In this document: piece after piece, positions 8,802 through 17,441 of the stretch
How positions within the stretch are numbered: position 1 is the stretch's first letter
Layout: each line of letters opens with the position of its first letter
NCBI GenBank assembly: GCA_003427395.1
Contig: BFEA01000690.1
Coordinates: 329,130-353,270 of the forward strand
Origin: Chara braunii
Lineage: Eukaryota; Streptophyta; Charophyceae; Charales; Characeae
Reading direction: 5' to 3'
DNA length: 24,141 nucleotides
The notes under the pieces: model-generated
The model's input: only the letters and a program-made list of their open reading frames with translations
What the model was told of the DNA's origin: nothing
The model's database searches: none
Position numbers and translations under genes: made by a program

Positions 8802-9539
8802 CTAAGGACGAGGCCAGTCACGAATGCTGCCCACCTTCGCGTCATCGGCCTTCAACCCTTCCGCGGAAATCTCGTGACCCAAGTACAAGACACGGGTGCG
8901 GCCAAACTCACACTTTTCACTGTTGATCTTGAACTTGTGTTGTCGCAGGAGACTAAGGACTTTGTTCAAGTGTGCAACATGCTCCTCGACAGTCTTACTA
9001 AAAATAAGTATGTCATCGAGGTACACGATGACAAACTTATCCAAGTAGTCATGGAATATCCGATTCATAGCGTGCTGAAAGGTGCCATGAGCATTGCAAA
9101 GATCGAAAGGCATCACCACAAACTCGTATAGGCCGAACCTAGTCTGAAATGTGATTTTGTGTTGATCCTTGGGCCGGATTGCAATCTGATGGTACCCGGG
9201 CTTCAGATCTCTCTTACTGAAGTACCAACACCCTTGCACTCTATCAAGCAAATCGTCGATGCGCGGTAGGGGCTCTCTATTCTTAACAGTGATGGCATTG
9301 AGGCCCCTATAGTCAATGCACATCCTCAGAGTTCCCTCCTTTTTCTTAGGTACGAATAGTACTGGAGACCCATAAGGAGAGACACTTGGCCGGATCCAAC
9401 CCTTTTCTACGAGTTCCTTGAGTTGTCGGCGAAGCTCATCGAGCTCGCCTGGAGACATCCGATAGATCCTACCCTTCGGGATGCTAGACCCTAGGATAAT
9501 CTCTATCGAGTGGACGACCTCCCTCTCTACAACCCTGTC
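8802..9539 (-). CDS. Element B pol: reverse transcriptase fragment
   Basis: Open from about 9539 (VVHSIEII...SSIPKGRIYRMSP) to a TAG at 8802. From the methionine at 9458 it is 218 residues. RT motifs in order: GWIRPSVSPYGSPVLFVPKK, RMCIDYRGLNAIT, FSKRDLKPGYHQI (first catalytic Asp, residue 84), FVVMPFDLCNAHGTFQ, and YLDDILIFSKT (catalytic YLDD, residues 146-149). It ends in LGHEISAEGLKADDAKVGSIRDWPRP. Compared with usual Ty3/Gypsy RT, FSKID is FSKRD and the PFGLTNAPATFQ block is altered at several positions, suggesting relaxed selection. A one-base loss near 9538 shifts it out of frame with the upstream protease-linker, and the TAG plus a shift near 8725 cut it from RNase H. Confidence 0.9.
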   Translation of the reverse strand, partial: DRVVEREVVHSIEIILGSSIPKGRIYRMSPGELDELRRQLKELVEKGWIRPSVSPYGSPVLFVPKKKEGTLRMCIDYRGLNAITVKNREPLPRIDDLLDRVQGCWYFSKRDLKPGYHQIAIRPKDQHKITFQTRFGLYEFVVMPFDLCNAHGTFQHAMNRIFHDYLDKFVIVYLDDILIFSKTVEEHVAHLNKVLSLLRQHKFKINSEKCEFGRTRVLYLGHEISAEGLKADDAKVGSIRDWPRP

Positions 9540-10298
9540 GGCTCTTCAAATAGATCAAGGTACTTGGCAACTACTCCCTCTATCTCTGGCGGCATTTTCA
9601 CTGGCTCGCGTGCAGCAAAGACATAAACTAGATACATATCCTCCTCCTGATTTTGCTTATAATAGCTGTAGAACGCGGCCGCACACATGCACCTGTGGGA
9701 CTCAATCAGACTACTAGCTTTGAACTTATGCAATTGGGCGGTCCCTCCACTTGGCAAAGTGTGTTTGACCACTTTTCGGTCCCAGTCAAACTGGGGCTGT
9801 GCCATCGAGAGGTAGTACATACCTAACAACATATCCATGGGGAACTCGTCACTCACTAGGAACGAGACGCGATGTCCCAATTCCCCTCCCGCGTACGGGA
9901 AACCACACTCAACATCCTGGAGGTAGTCGTTGACTACCATGCGCTGTTTGTCGGCACAGGTCGACTCAGGTGCTGCACTCGCCCCTGTAAGCGCAGCCTC
10001 TCAATGCACGCGCGACTAATAAAGTTTCTAGGTGAGCAAGTGTCATAATAGGCCCCGGCCTTGCGGCCTTGCGGCCGCCAATGACAACCTCGCTGACGAA
10101 CATCTCACCCTTCGGGGCTTTGACTAGGGCCGTCCAAGAAGCTAGCGGGTCTGATCTAGACCACTCCTCCTCTAGCTCCTCTAAGGACTCAAACACATTC
10201 ATCAAACAGAGGCTCGATGGGTCTGAACGTGTTTGCGGGACGGCGTTGGAGTCAGTAGCTTGGGCCATCTCTCGAGATGGTGAGGGTGTCTCCACCAC
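9540..10298 (-). pseudogene. Element B protease and linker, frameshifted
   Basis: Two frames together cover the protease. The upper frame (9966-10298) carries the gag-pro junction and EMFVSEVVIGGRKA. There an 8-bp tandem duplication (TTGCGGCC twice on the plus strand, about 10060-10078) shifts the frame. In the shifted frame the DNA continues GAYYDTCSPRNFISRACIERLRLQ, the active-site strand and following helix, to a TAG near 9941. The lower frame (9527-9940) carries the C-terminal half (VVNDYLQDVEC..., FPMDMLLGMYYLSMAQPQFD) and the linker ending FEEPTGL. The active-site triad reads D-T-C instead of D-[ST]-G. Protease would process Gag-Pol; this copy is inactive by frame alone. Confidence 0.8.
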
Positions 10299-10327
10299 CT
10301 CGACCCTAGCAGGAACAACTACTATTC

Positions 10328-11951
10328 CTATTGGCCCGATGTGTTTCCCGGAGCAGTGCCAGAAGAACTAGCCATGTTGCTACCAACGGGATGGGAGAAT
10401 CCCAACGCCTGCCCCATCGTAGATGGGATCTTCTCGGTAACCTTCTTGTTTCGGCACGTGAACTGGTTATGGCCGTATTGGCCACAACGAATGCAAGCTT
10501 GCCGTGTGTACCGATCTCTCCACACGTCCTCTGTGAGACCCGCTTTCTCCCATGGAGGAGCGTTGGGGTCAACTTGACTCCTAGACTGGGAACCTCCATG
10601 ACGTCTACTGGTCACCTTATCTTTCTGAGTTACGGCGGCGACTACTCCACCCTCTGAAGCTTTTGCACTGCCTGCCTCTGAACCTACTCCTTCTTGGAAG
10701 TTGTCGTCTAGTTCGATGATTGAACCATCGTTATCGACAAACATAATGCGTCCCTTCGCCTACCAGTTAGGAGGCAGTGTCTTCCTCCTTCCGTCTGTTG
10801 TGGGTGTCTGTCCATGCCGTATCTTTGCCTCAAGGTCTAGGGCCTTCTTGCTAAACGAAGGAAAGTTGTGCATATTGATGTTGGCCTCACCTGCCAACTG
10901 GTTACTGAGAGGCAAGGAGAAGCATCTCAGGTAGGAGGTGAGTAGTACCTGGGGGTCATAGCGCACCCCTGGGACACAGATCAGACGCTCAACAACGTCG
11001 GTGGCTTCCCTTACTGACTTGAACTGCCGCGTGTGCAGTGTCAGGATCGCGTCAGTGGCCCTTTGGGCCTTCTGAGGATCATGCCACCTTTCCTCCACCA
11101 GCTTAAGGAAGTCATCGAATTTCTGGGTGACCGCCCAAGCGGGAAAGTCATGACCATACCCCTGGAGCTGCACTAAACCACTCAACCATCTTGCTGCGCT
11201 ACCCTTTAGGTAGGAGGCAGCCACAAACACGTCTTTGTGCGGCAAGGTAAGTTTACACCTAACACTGGCACTGCCCGCAACCACGTGTCGAGGTCTTCAC
11301 CTCTCTTATCCCCTGTGAAGGGTTTCAGAGTGGCGATGGCCGTCTTTGGAACCCACTGTGTTTGTCCCGGTCCCTGCATCACTCCGGGCTGTGGACCCTG
11401 TGACACAGGCTGCTGTGCTAACTGTTGGGGCTGTGTGCCCAGCGGCTGCACAGGCTGCGTGGTGACTGCAACTTGCAACGGAGATTGGGTTAACACTGTC
11501 TGTACTGGAACCTGCAAACTAGATTCTGTTGTGATCCCTCCTGATAGCGGCATTCTCCGCTTTTATATCTCCTAACGCCTTCTGTAGTTGTGCCTCCTGC
11601 AATGCTGCTTGTTGTATGGCAATCTCGTCGGATGTCAACACTATTGGCTGGCTTGCCATTACTCCAGTGGACCGACTCTGGGTCTGCACGACTGTTGACC
11701 CGACAAACCCTGAACTACCGGCCTGAGTAGTTTGCTGCGCAGAAGTGGCCATGGCTTCCGAAGCTGCGGCCTCACTCACAAGTGCCCTGCTGGCCTCTGC
11801 TGCTCTAGCCCTCCTCTGCTGCTGCTGCCTCTCTCTAAGCTGGCGGAACAGATCTGTCGCCCTCTGGTCCTAATGCCAAGTGGGCAATTGGGCGTCTAGC
11901 CGATCGCAAGATCCTCCGGTCGTCCTCTCCAGTGTCCTCCTCGTCGCTCAT
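10328..11951 (-). pseudogene. Element B gag, frameshifted
   Basis: Starts at the ATG at 11951 (MSDEEDTGEDDRRILRSARR...). A shift near 11870 moves into a frame with RATDLFRQLRERQQQQRRARAAEA and then SEAAASEAMATS... (11519-11779). A further shift enters a Gln/Pro/Val-rich section (11206-11553) ending in TLKPFTGDKRGEDLDTWLRAVP. Another enters the gag core (10760-11284; FVAASYLKGSAARWLSGLVQLQGYG, FDDFLKLVEERW, VERLICVPGVRYDP). An in-frame TAG separates this from the C-terminal part (10328-10744), which bears an intact CCHC zinc knuckle CIRCGQYGHNQFTC (C84, C87, H92, C97). Role: particle shell and RNA packaging. At least three frameshifts and one stop make it non-functional. Confidence 0.85.
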
Positions 11952-12401
11952 AAGCTACAACCCTGTACACAATCTGCACTAGTGTACTATAAATGCCTAC
12001 CGCAGCGTAGTGCACAGATCAATTAACTGGTGGCTATTTCAGAGACTTTACATTCGGGCCCAACAGGTAAGTCAGATTCCTACAAATAAAACTATTTTTA
12101 GTTTGACTAGTCCGCAAATAGAAGCACCATGAACAAGAAACAATTCTAACTAATGCTGTCTGTCAGATGTCAATGGTTGTACACTTAACTAATCAAAACA
12201 TAAAAATATAATCATTTGTGTGGATAGGACAGCATGGAATTTTCTCGAACTTTACAACCTGAAATCTACCCCTCCCTTAGTTCCCCTGAGTATCAGGGTC
12301 CCTGAGCAATCTGGAGGCGTTGCGTGTCTAAAAGGTGTGTGTTCGGCCCACCCCTGTACCCCGAGTATATTCTGAGCTGGCCAGCCCTGCACTGGATTAT
12401 C

Positions 12402-12416
12402 CTCGCGTGCAGCGAG
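12402..12416. other. Small hairpin CTCGC/GCGAG in element B leader
   Basis: A perfect 5-bp stem around loop GTGCA. Element A has the counterpart at 3632-3646 (CTCG/CGAG around CATGCAA). Both contain the self-complementary TGCA, as in a dimer-forming kissing loop. Function is inferred only. Confidence 0.5.
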
Positions 12417-12431
12417 CCTTACAACCGTTGG

Positions 12432-12507
12432 CTGATCCAGAGGCAATTTAACGTCCGCCCCCAAGTGACTCCAGGAATTCTTTTACGTCGCAGTTGGACG
12501 ACGATCA
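12432..12507 (-). other. Conserved leader block with stem-loop, copy B
   Basis: Counterpart of 3669-3744 and 23246-23323. The stem CGTCG/CGACG (12486-12490, 12499-12503) is unchanged, while the loop differs (CAGTTGGA against CAAACAGGA). This is what constraint on the stem rather than the loop would look like. It ends in GATCA as in A and C. Confidence 0.75.
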
Positions 12508-13184
12508 TAGTCAATGGTTCCCCTTCCAGTGCTTATTTAAAGACGCCCAGTCTCGTCTCCCTTAAGGGCTGGCCTGCCCTTCAGTACCCATCTAACAGCG
12601 CAGCAAGCCAAACAATGGACAAGCAGCAAAGCATGCGTGCTCTACTCCCGGTGGGTTGGCATGGTGACCGTGACCCAGTGCTTCGTCCAGGGCCCTTCAG
12701 AAAGCTCCACCCATCTTCTCCCAGATGCTCCACGTGAACATTGCCGACTCTCAAGGTTGAGCGCACTCGACACCTCACAATGAGAGGACTCTCAAGAAGG
12801 AACACAACCTCACGGTAAGAAGTGTCGAAGAGGGTAGATAAGGTTAAGAGCAACGTACCTCAAATAGCTGCCCCCAACCACAAAGATAATCTCACCAGAT
12901 GACCTGATGGCGATTGTGATGACCAGTCACTACATCAGCACAACCAGCATTATCTCGCCGTTCCACCTCAGCATCAATCACACATTAGATAGTTCTCATC
13001 ACACTGTCCAGACCACATTACCCCCACGTAGCCTTCCTGGCGATCCCCTCACCTCCTGGGTCGCCTATCACTCGTCTCCGCCCTCCTCACTACACACCAC
13101 CTACAGCCAAACTCGCCAAGCAGACCGCATGTATGTACCGCATAAGGCAGAAGACAAGCGCCAGATGAGCGCAATCGTACCACA

Positions 13185-13196
13185 GCTCCGATACCA
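13185..13196 (-). promoter_or_regulatory. Primer binding site of element B (initiator tRNA-Met type)
   Basis: Minus strand TGGTATCGGAGC, three bases after the LTR end ...CTGGCA. It matches TGGTATCAGAGC at 11 of 12, with the mismatch again at position 8. Confidence 0.88.
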
Positions 13197-13199
13197 AAT

Positions 13200-14068
13200 T
13201 GCCAGGAAGATGAGCAATAGCGAACTTCAGCAATCAAACAGCATCATACATATGAGTCCAGATGGTCGTGACCCTCGAACCAACAGCAGAATTGCACCAC
13301 TAGATTCACCAAATAAGAACACACCAAGAGTTCATAATTGACAATGCTGAAATAGTCCCATCATCATCATCAACGAAAAACCAGAGTTGATAACCTTTTT
13401 GCTACATGTGGCAGATCCTATCTAGCCTATACTACAATGCCGAAGTTCACGACAACAGCTCTCCTGAAGTACGAGCAAACAGCGACCAATGTCGCACACT
13501 TCCAGCACCAAGTATGTCTCTCGCCTTACTCACAACCTCGTTCCCCAACACACAGATGCCACTTGCACCCAAGGACCACCCTGCGCCTCACCCAGCTCAC
13601 AGCAGCGCAGCTTGGCTCCTTCCCTGCTCGCCCGTGAGCGCGTAGGCGCCAGCCAGCAAATAGCGCAGCAGCGCTTGCGCAGCATGCAGCCAGCACCCGA
13701 ATCCCGAATGCGGAGGCAGGCCCTTTGCTATATCGAAGTGGCCTGCCTGCGTCCAGTCCCAGGAAGCTTCCAGTAGGCCCCGGTAGCCGAGGCCCAGTAC
13801 AAACGAGAACAGGCCTTGGGCCTGAAGTGGTTGCATGCGCCCAACTGCCGTTGGCCTGTGTTCAGCCCAGAACCCGTATCCAGCCCACGGGCTGCTTTCC
13901 ATACATTCACACTGGCGGCCCAGGGCCTGGGTTCTCTCAACCAACTGGCGCTGCGCAACTGCCTGAATTTCCTTAGTTGCACAGTGACCAAAATAGGGCC
14001 CTGAAGGCCTCGTCGAGCCTGCCTTCACTTAGGGCGGCCGACGGGCTCATAGAGGCAGTGGCCTCACA
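13200..14068 (-). repeat. 5' LTR of element B
   Basis: Plus-strand ends TGCCAGG...CCTCACA, i.e. TG...CA on the minus strand, 869 bp. The partner is 5628-6620. The low end lies three bases from the primer site; the high end is followed by GTTT, matching the left flank. In its sense direction a TATAGCAAA-like sequence lies near 13728-13736, too weak to name as a promoter. Reading frames of 87-143 codons in this LTR begin at GTG or shift relative to the other LTR copy, and are not supported as genes. Confidence 0.92.
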
Positions 14069-14095
14069 GTTTTTTTTTTTCTCTTTTTTTTTTTG
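14069..14095. repeat. Target site duplication (right copy) and T-rich tract
   Basis: GTTT at 14069-14072 matches 5624-5627. The rest is a T-rich run interrupted by CTC. The left flank of element B is also T-rich, consistent with insertion into a pyrimidine tract. Confidence 0.6.
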
Positions 14096-14114
14096 CAGAC
14101 CCGGACCTTCCAGA

Positions 14115-14174
14115 CCAGACGTCTGGAGTCCGGACTGAATCCAGACCGTCTGGACGGGGGTCCGGATGTCCGGA
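14115..14174. repeat. Cluster of short palindromes (TCCAGAC/GTCTGGA and TCCGGA)
   Basis: CCAGACGTCTGG (14115-14126) is a perfect 12-bp palindrome. TCCAGAC-C-GTCTGGA (14140-14154) is a 7-bp inverted repeat around one base. TCCGGA occurs at 14129-14134, 14161-14166 and 14169-14174. The density of dyads within 60 bp is unusual and unexplained. Confidence 0.85.
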
Positions 14175-14187
14175 TCGTAGCCATGAA

Positions 14188-14216
14188 TTTTTTTATTTTT
14201 TTATTTTTTTATTTTT
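14188..14216. repeat. (T7A)n low-complexity tract
   Basis: Runs of seven T separated by single A. Confidence 0.9.
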
Positions 14217-15138
14217 GGCCCAGCCGGGCAAGTGGTCCCGGGCCACTCTGGTAGCCTAGACCTGCATTCAATTATACAGAATTTCAGAACCAAAGGCATG
14301 CTTCCTGAAATTATGCTCATATGTTATGATTCTCCTATCAAAACTAACTGAGCTCAAAGATTCCACTTAGGATGTGGTTAACCCCATCCAGTTTACACGT
14401 GAATCAAGACAACTGATTACTATTTGCAGAGAGTTGTAAATCCACCTGACGAGAGAGGTAGGAAAGACGCAAAGGTTTGTTTCGTGAACTATGACGAAAA
14501 CCAGGGGAACACTTCAAAATTCACAATTTTTTTGAATGCTGTTCATACAGAAGTGTTTGCGCATTTGACGATCAAGATACAATGGGTTGTGAGAGTCTGG
14601 CTCCAAGCACCTCACTTTGAGCCAAGCTGAGTTCTCTCAGAGACACTTCCTTCTCCTGTTTCCATTCACATGGCACAGACAATTGACACATACATTATGA
14701 CGATGCCAGCAGACCATGCAAATCCATAGAATTCTCTCCCATTTGTCTACTCTCGCCTTTCTTTGGCTAAATTCCAAAAATGGCCGTCATAATAAGTTTA
14801 TAATTATACTTTATAATAGTTTTTATTATATTCACTTTATTTTGTTTCCCCATGATGATTCTCTGGTTATTTTGGCAAGTTCCCAGAGATGGCAATTGTG
14901 GGATTGGAGAGGTAACATTACATATCAAGCTGGTCAAACTGAAAGGATTCATGCTGCAGACGTCCCGAGTTCCGGTTCCAGAGTCCCAAAACGTCCCAGT
15001 CCCAGACTGTCCCAGTAGGGTAGGTTGTAGGATCCATAGGCTGAAGCGTCGTACGTTGCTAGGTGTCGCATACCGTAACGGTACAGATGAGAACAAGAAC
15101 CGACCTCTCTCACATAGTACAAGATAGCACAGCGGAAG
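14217..15138. other. Non-coding stretch, AT-richer than its surroundings
   Basis: No gene or domain I can support. A short frame at 14424-14510 (VVNPPDERGRKDAKVCFVNY) follows a TTTGCAG and could be an old exon fragment, but nothing around it confirms this. GTCCCAG recurs several times at about 14980-15015. Base composition here (e.g. 14775-14850) differs from the GC-rich LTRs. Confidence 0.5.
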
Positions 15139-15150
15139 GCTCAAATACCA
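15139..15150 (-). promoter_or_regulatory. Possible relic primer binding site on the minus strand
   Basis: Minus strand TGGTATTTGAGC, 10 of 12 matching the initiator tRNA-Met site. A plus-strand TG at 15152 would be the adjacent LTR end, but only about 16 bases of that LTR would remain before element D begins at 15168. Could be chance. Confidence 0.3.
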
Positions 15151-15314
15151 ATGATCCGAACAATCAATGTTGCCATGCAGACCAAACACACATCATCATC
15201 ATTCCATGGTGTGAAGGGGCCTGGCGCTCACACAGGAAGAATGCGCCAGTCCCCAACTATACACAGACGAAGAAGAGGGGGGTTAGACAAAGAAGAGGTG
15301 TTACTGATGCCACA

Positions 15315-15333
15315 CGGGTCCCTTTCGGACCCG
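15315..15333. other. Hairpin CGGGTCC/GGACCCG in element D LTR
   Basis: A perfect 7-bp stem around the five-base loop CTTTC. Confidence 0.6.
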
Positions 15334-15500
15334 ACCACTAGACTAAGGGGTATTTAGGCCGGCCCAGCCAAAGGCCGGACCTTTCTCCTGGTAGGCCGCA
15401 TTGAGGCCACCGGTTGGTTTTCCTGCAGCAGACCAGGTATAGGCCCAAACGACATTATCGTTGGGCCAGGCGGCGCCCTTGAGGCTGCCGCCCGTCGGTC

Positions 15501-15534
15501 TGATCTGAATCGTCAATCTTGACGATTCAGATCA
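15501..15534. other. Perfect 15-bp inverted repeat with 4-base loop
   Basis: TGATCTGAATCGTCA (15501-15515) and its exact complement (15520-15534) around ATCT. Farther out, GCTGCC (15484-15489) and GGCAGC (15546-15551) are complementary and could extend the structure. It lies inside the GC-rich half of the D LTR. Confidence 0.9.
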
Positions 15535-15914
15535 CGGCGCGCTGAGGCAGCATTGAGGCCGACCGGCCGCCGGCCGGTACTTAGGCCGGTCCAGCGGCCT
15601 TTCCAGGCATTTTTCGGGAAGCGGCAGTGTGGAGCGGCAGCGCTGCGCTATTCTGGGTTCAGCACAGCGCTGGGAACTGCAGCGCTAAGTTAGCGCACCG
15701 CACTGCAGTAGAGAGGAGCATGGAGGAGACTTACCTGACTGCCGCGGTGAGCGCCATAGCTCCAGCGGCGCAGCTACCTCCAGCAGCAGCAAGGCGCCAC
15801 CTTCAGTTACAGGTAGGGCCTGGGCTACTCGCCAGCTCCGCCGATGCTCTGCCCCTCCCGGGACTTCTTCTACTACGTCTACCCCTCTCAGTCTTCTTCT
15901 CCTTCAGACTTCCA

Positions 15915-15942
15915 CTTCTTCTTCTTCTTCTTCTTCTTCTTC
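15915..15942. repeat. (CTT)n microsatellite
   Basis: About nine CTT units inside the D LTR. Confidence 0.93.
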
Positions 15943-16456
15943 AGACTGGAGACTTTTGATACAAGTTGGACAGAGATCCATGATTGGACTTCGGTGGTAG
16001 GAGGATGTGATACTTACCGGATTCGAGACATTGGAGATAGTTGGGATTGATACCAGGCGGCATCACAGATCGGACATCCGCTACATTAGGATTCTGTACC
16101 TCCGACATTGGTGACTTATGTCCACGACATTCTGATTTTGTTTGGTGACATTTTGGGCTACCATATCGGTGACCTTCAGGATTCTACCTCGGTGACATCT
16201 GGCGCTGTCCATATCTCCCACCTCCATCGTCTCTCCTCCCACCATTCATCTGTGTAGGATTGAAGCATCGTCCATGTATGGTCTTCAGACCCCCCTCCAT
16301 CTCACGATTGCTTGTGTGTTAAGTGATGTTTGGGTGAGTTCAGTCTATGTGAGTCAGTCCATTTCTCAGACTTCCGCTGTATACATGCTCATCCTATATT
16401 GGTTGATCTTTGGTTCTGCCCATACTTGGTGAAGTATTCACTAGTATGCAACAGTT

Positions 16457-16468
16457 TGGTATCAGAGC
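16457..16468 (+). promoter_or_regulatory. Primer binding site of element D (perfect initiator tRNA-Met type)
   Basis: TGGTATCAGAGC, an exact match to the plant-type initiator tRNA-Met primer site, three bases after the LTR end GCAACA. Confidence 0.88.
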
Positions 16469-17403
16469 AGACCAATTAAGTGGATCTGCTCACAGGGTAA
16501 TCCTGATTAGGGAATCGATTGCTTAATTAGCATTGTCTGTTTCCGAATTAGTTCTGCATTTGCAATCAGACTCGCTTTCATTCACACTTTACAAGCATGC
16601 AAACAGTAGCGCAGCAAACTGGCGACAAGCGCCCACACAGAACTCAGAGATATGGTCGCCGAAAACACAGTCCAGATACAAGTTCACTTTCGATGGCTAT
16701 GGCGACTCAGCGCCCAAACAACTCTCTGTTCGCATACACCGGGTCACCCTGGATATCCCACACGCGATACTCTGCACTCACACATACACACACACCACAC
16801 TAACTCTAGCTATGGCCGCTATGGCCGCAACTACCCTATCGCTAAGCTACGCTCCTTCTCTCTCACCCACTTCGGCTCCGGGCTCACTGCAGACCTCCTT
16901 GCACAAGTCGCTGTGGCAGCGCTTCCCCATGGCTCACGCAGGAATGAATGAATGACTGGGCGCTGCCCCTTGATTTATACTTCTGAAGCTCGTTGGTCTG
17001 CTCTTTTCCATCGGCCCATGGTGCTCACAGTCCCTCGTGGTACTTGCTGGACTGGACTGGGACTGACTGGACCTTACCGCTGACTGGATGGGGACTCACT
17101 GCTATCCTACCGCTTTCGTACTGTGAACGTACTGCAGTTGGTCCACCACTTGCCCACTTGCTCGACCTTCTAGAAGGACTACAACTAAGACTTCTGGAAC
17201 TCGCTAAGACTTCTATTCTACAGACCTACAGATCGAACCTCTGCTACCTACGGACCCTACGACAGTCTACTAACTGTTACAAATACACAGGTCGTGGGTT
17301 CAAGCCTCGGGGTCGACACAGATACTGTACACCAGTAGGGTAAGGGCTAGGGATCTAGCCCTGGGGTCTGCATCTGCTACTGCAAAAGGTGAAAACCGTT
17401 TCA
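16469..17403 (-). repeat. Probable 3' LTR of element C, plus a possible stub of element D
   Basis: The high end is set by the polypurine tract: on the minus strand TGAAACGG follows AGGACAGCGGGAG directly, in the same arrangement as in element B. On that strand a TATAAAT (16973-16979) lies about 425 bases into the LTR, a plausible promoter. The low end could not be fixed, because no matching LTR is in the window; some bases after 16468 may be leader of element D. A CA/CAC-rich patch lies near 16780-16800. No credible protein on either strand. Confidence 0.55.
16973..16979 (-). promoter_or_regulatory. TATA box candidate in element C 3' LTR
   Basis: TATAAAT on the minus strand, followed by a GC-rich CAGCGCCC stretch. 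Position inside the LTR and orientation fit a retrotransposon promoter; no further support. Confidence 0.4.
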
Positions 17404-17416
17404 CTCCCGCTGTCCT
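17404..17416 (-). promoter_or_regulatory. Polypurine tract candidate of element C
   Basis: Minus strand AGGACAGCGGGAG followed by TGAAAC. It is imperfect (one C interrupts each half) but lies about 25 bases after the integrase stop. The stretch before it (CTCGGAGGACC) parallels element B's CTCAGAGGACT. Confidence 0.6.
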
Positions 17417-17441
17417 AAATTCGAGGTCCTCCGAGAATATC

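Larger units (their letters stand above)
11952..13199 (-). other. Element B 5' leader (untranslated)
   Basis: About 1.25 kb between primer site and gag. Co-linear with the element A leader: CTCGC/GCGAG hairpin at 12402-12416, conserved stem-loop block at 12432-12507, GACTCTCAAG direct repeats near 12750 and 12790, and GAG/GTACGT on the transcribed strand at about 12858. There is also a T-rich ...TTTGTAG near 12080 resembling a splice acceptor. The open frames here (e.g. 12324-12737, plus strand) are antisense and show no recognisable domain. Confidence 0.7.
5628..14068 (-). mobile_element. Element B: complete but decayed Ty3/Gypsy LTR retrotransposon
   Basis: About 8.44 kb on the minus strand. 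From high to low coordinate the order is 5' LTR 13200-14068, primer site, leader, gag (ATG at 11951), protease, reverse transcriptase, RNase H, integrase with a chromodomain-like tail, polypurine tract and 3' LTR 5628-6620. The order RT-RNase H-integrase places it in Ty3/Gypsy, and the tail suggests the chromovirus branch. A four-base GTTT flanks both ends in T-rich DNA. The two LTRs are clearly related but differ by scattered substitutions and several indels, so the insertion is not recent. Gag, protease and RT are broken by frameshifts and stops, so it cannot move autonomously. Confidence 0.9.
15168..16453 (+). repeat. LTR of element D
   Basis: Begins TGTTGC and ends GCAACA, a perfect 6-bp terminal inverted repeat with the expected TG...CA. 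It is followed three bases later by a perfect primer site, so this is a 5' LTR in plus orientation, about 1286 bp. Internal features are a GC-rich section rich in GGCCGG (15350-15610), a 15-bp perfect hairpin (15501-15534), a (CTT)n run (15915-15942) and several GGTGAC repeats (about 16100-16200). No relation to the A/B LTRs was seen. No 3' partner is in the window. Confidence 0.75.

Noticed and set aside
12324-12737. 137-codon plus-strand frame over the B leader
   Set aside because: Antisense to the element, not preserved in the A leader, no recognisable features.
13597-14028. Sense-strand reading frames of 87-170 codons in both B LTRs (also 6044-6556), with a partial counterpart in A at 5132-5332
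   Set aside because: They begin at GTG, the two LTR copies shift frame relative to each other, and no domain is recognisable.
15627-15959. Alanine/leucine-rich frame in the D LTR
   Set aside because: Arises from GC-rich and CTT repeats inside an LTR; no homology recognised.
17285-17325. tRNA T-arm-like GGTTCAAGCC with a nearby ACAG/CTGT stem, suggesting a tRNA or SINE
   Set aside because: No matching 5' acceptor strand or D-arm could be found upstream, and the sequence lies within the probable C LTR. Probably chance.
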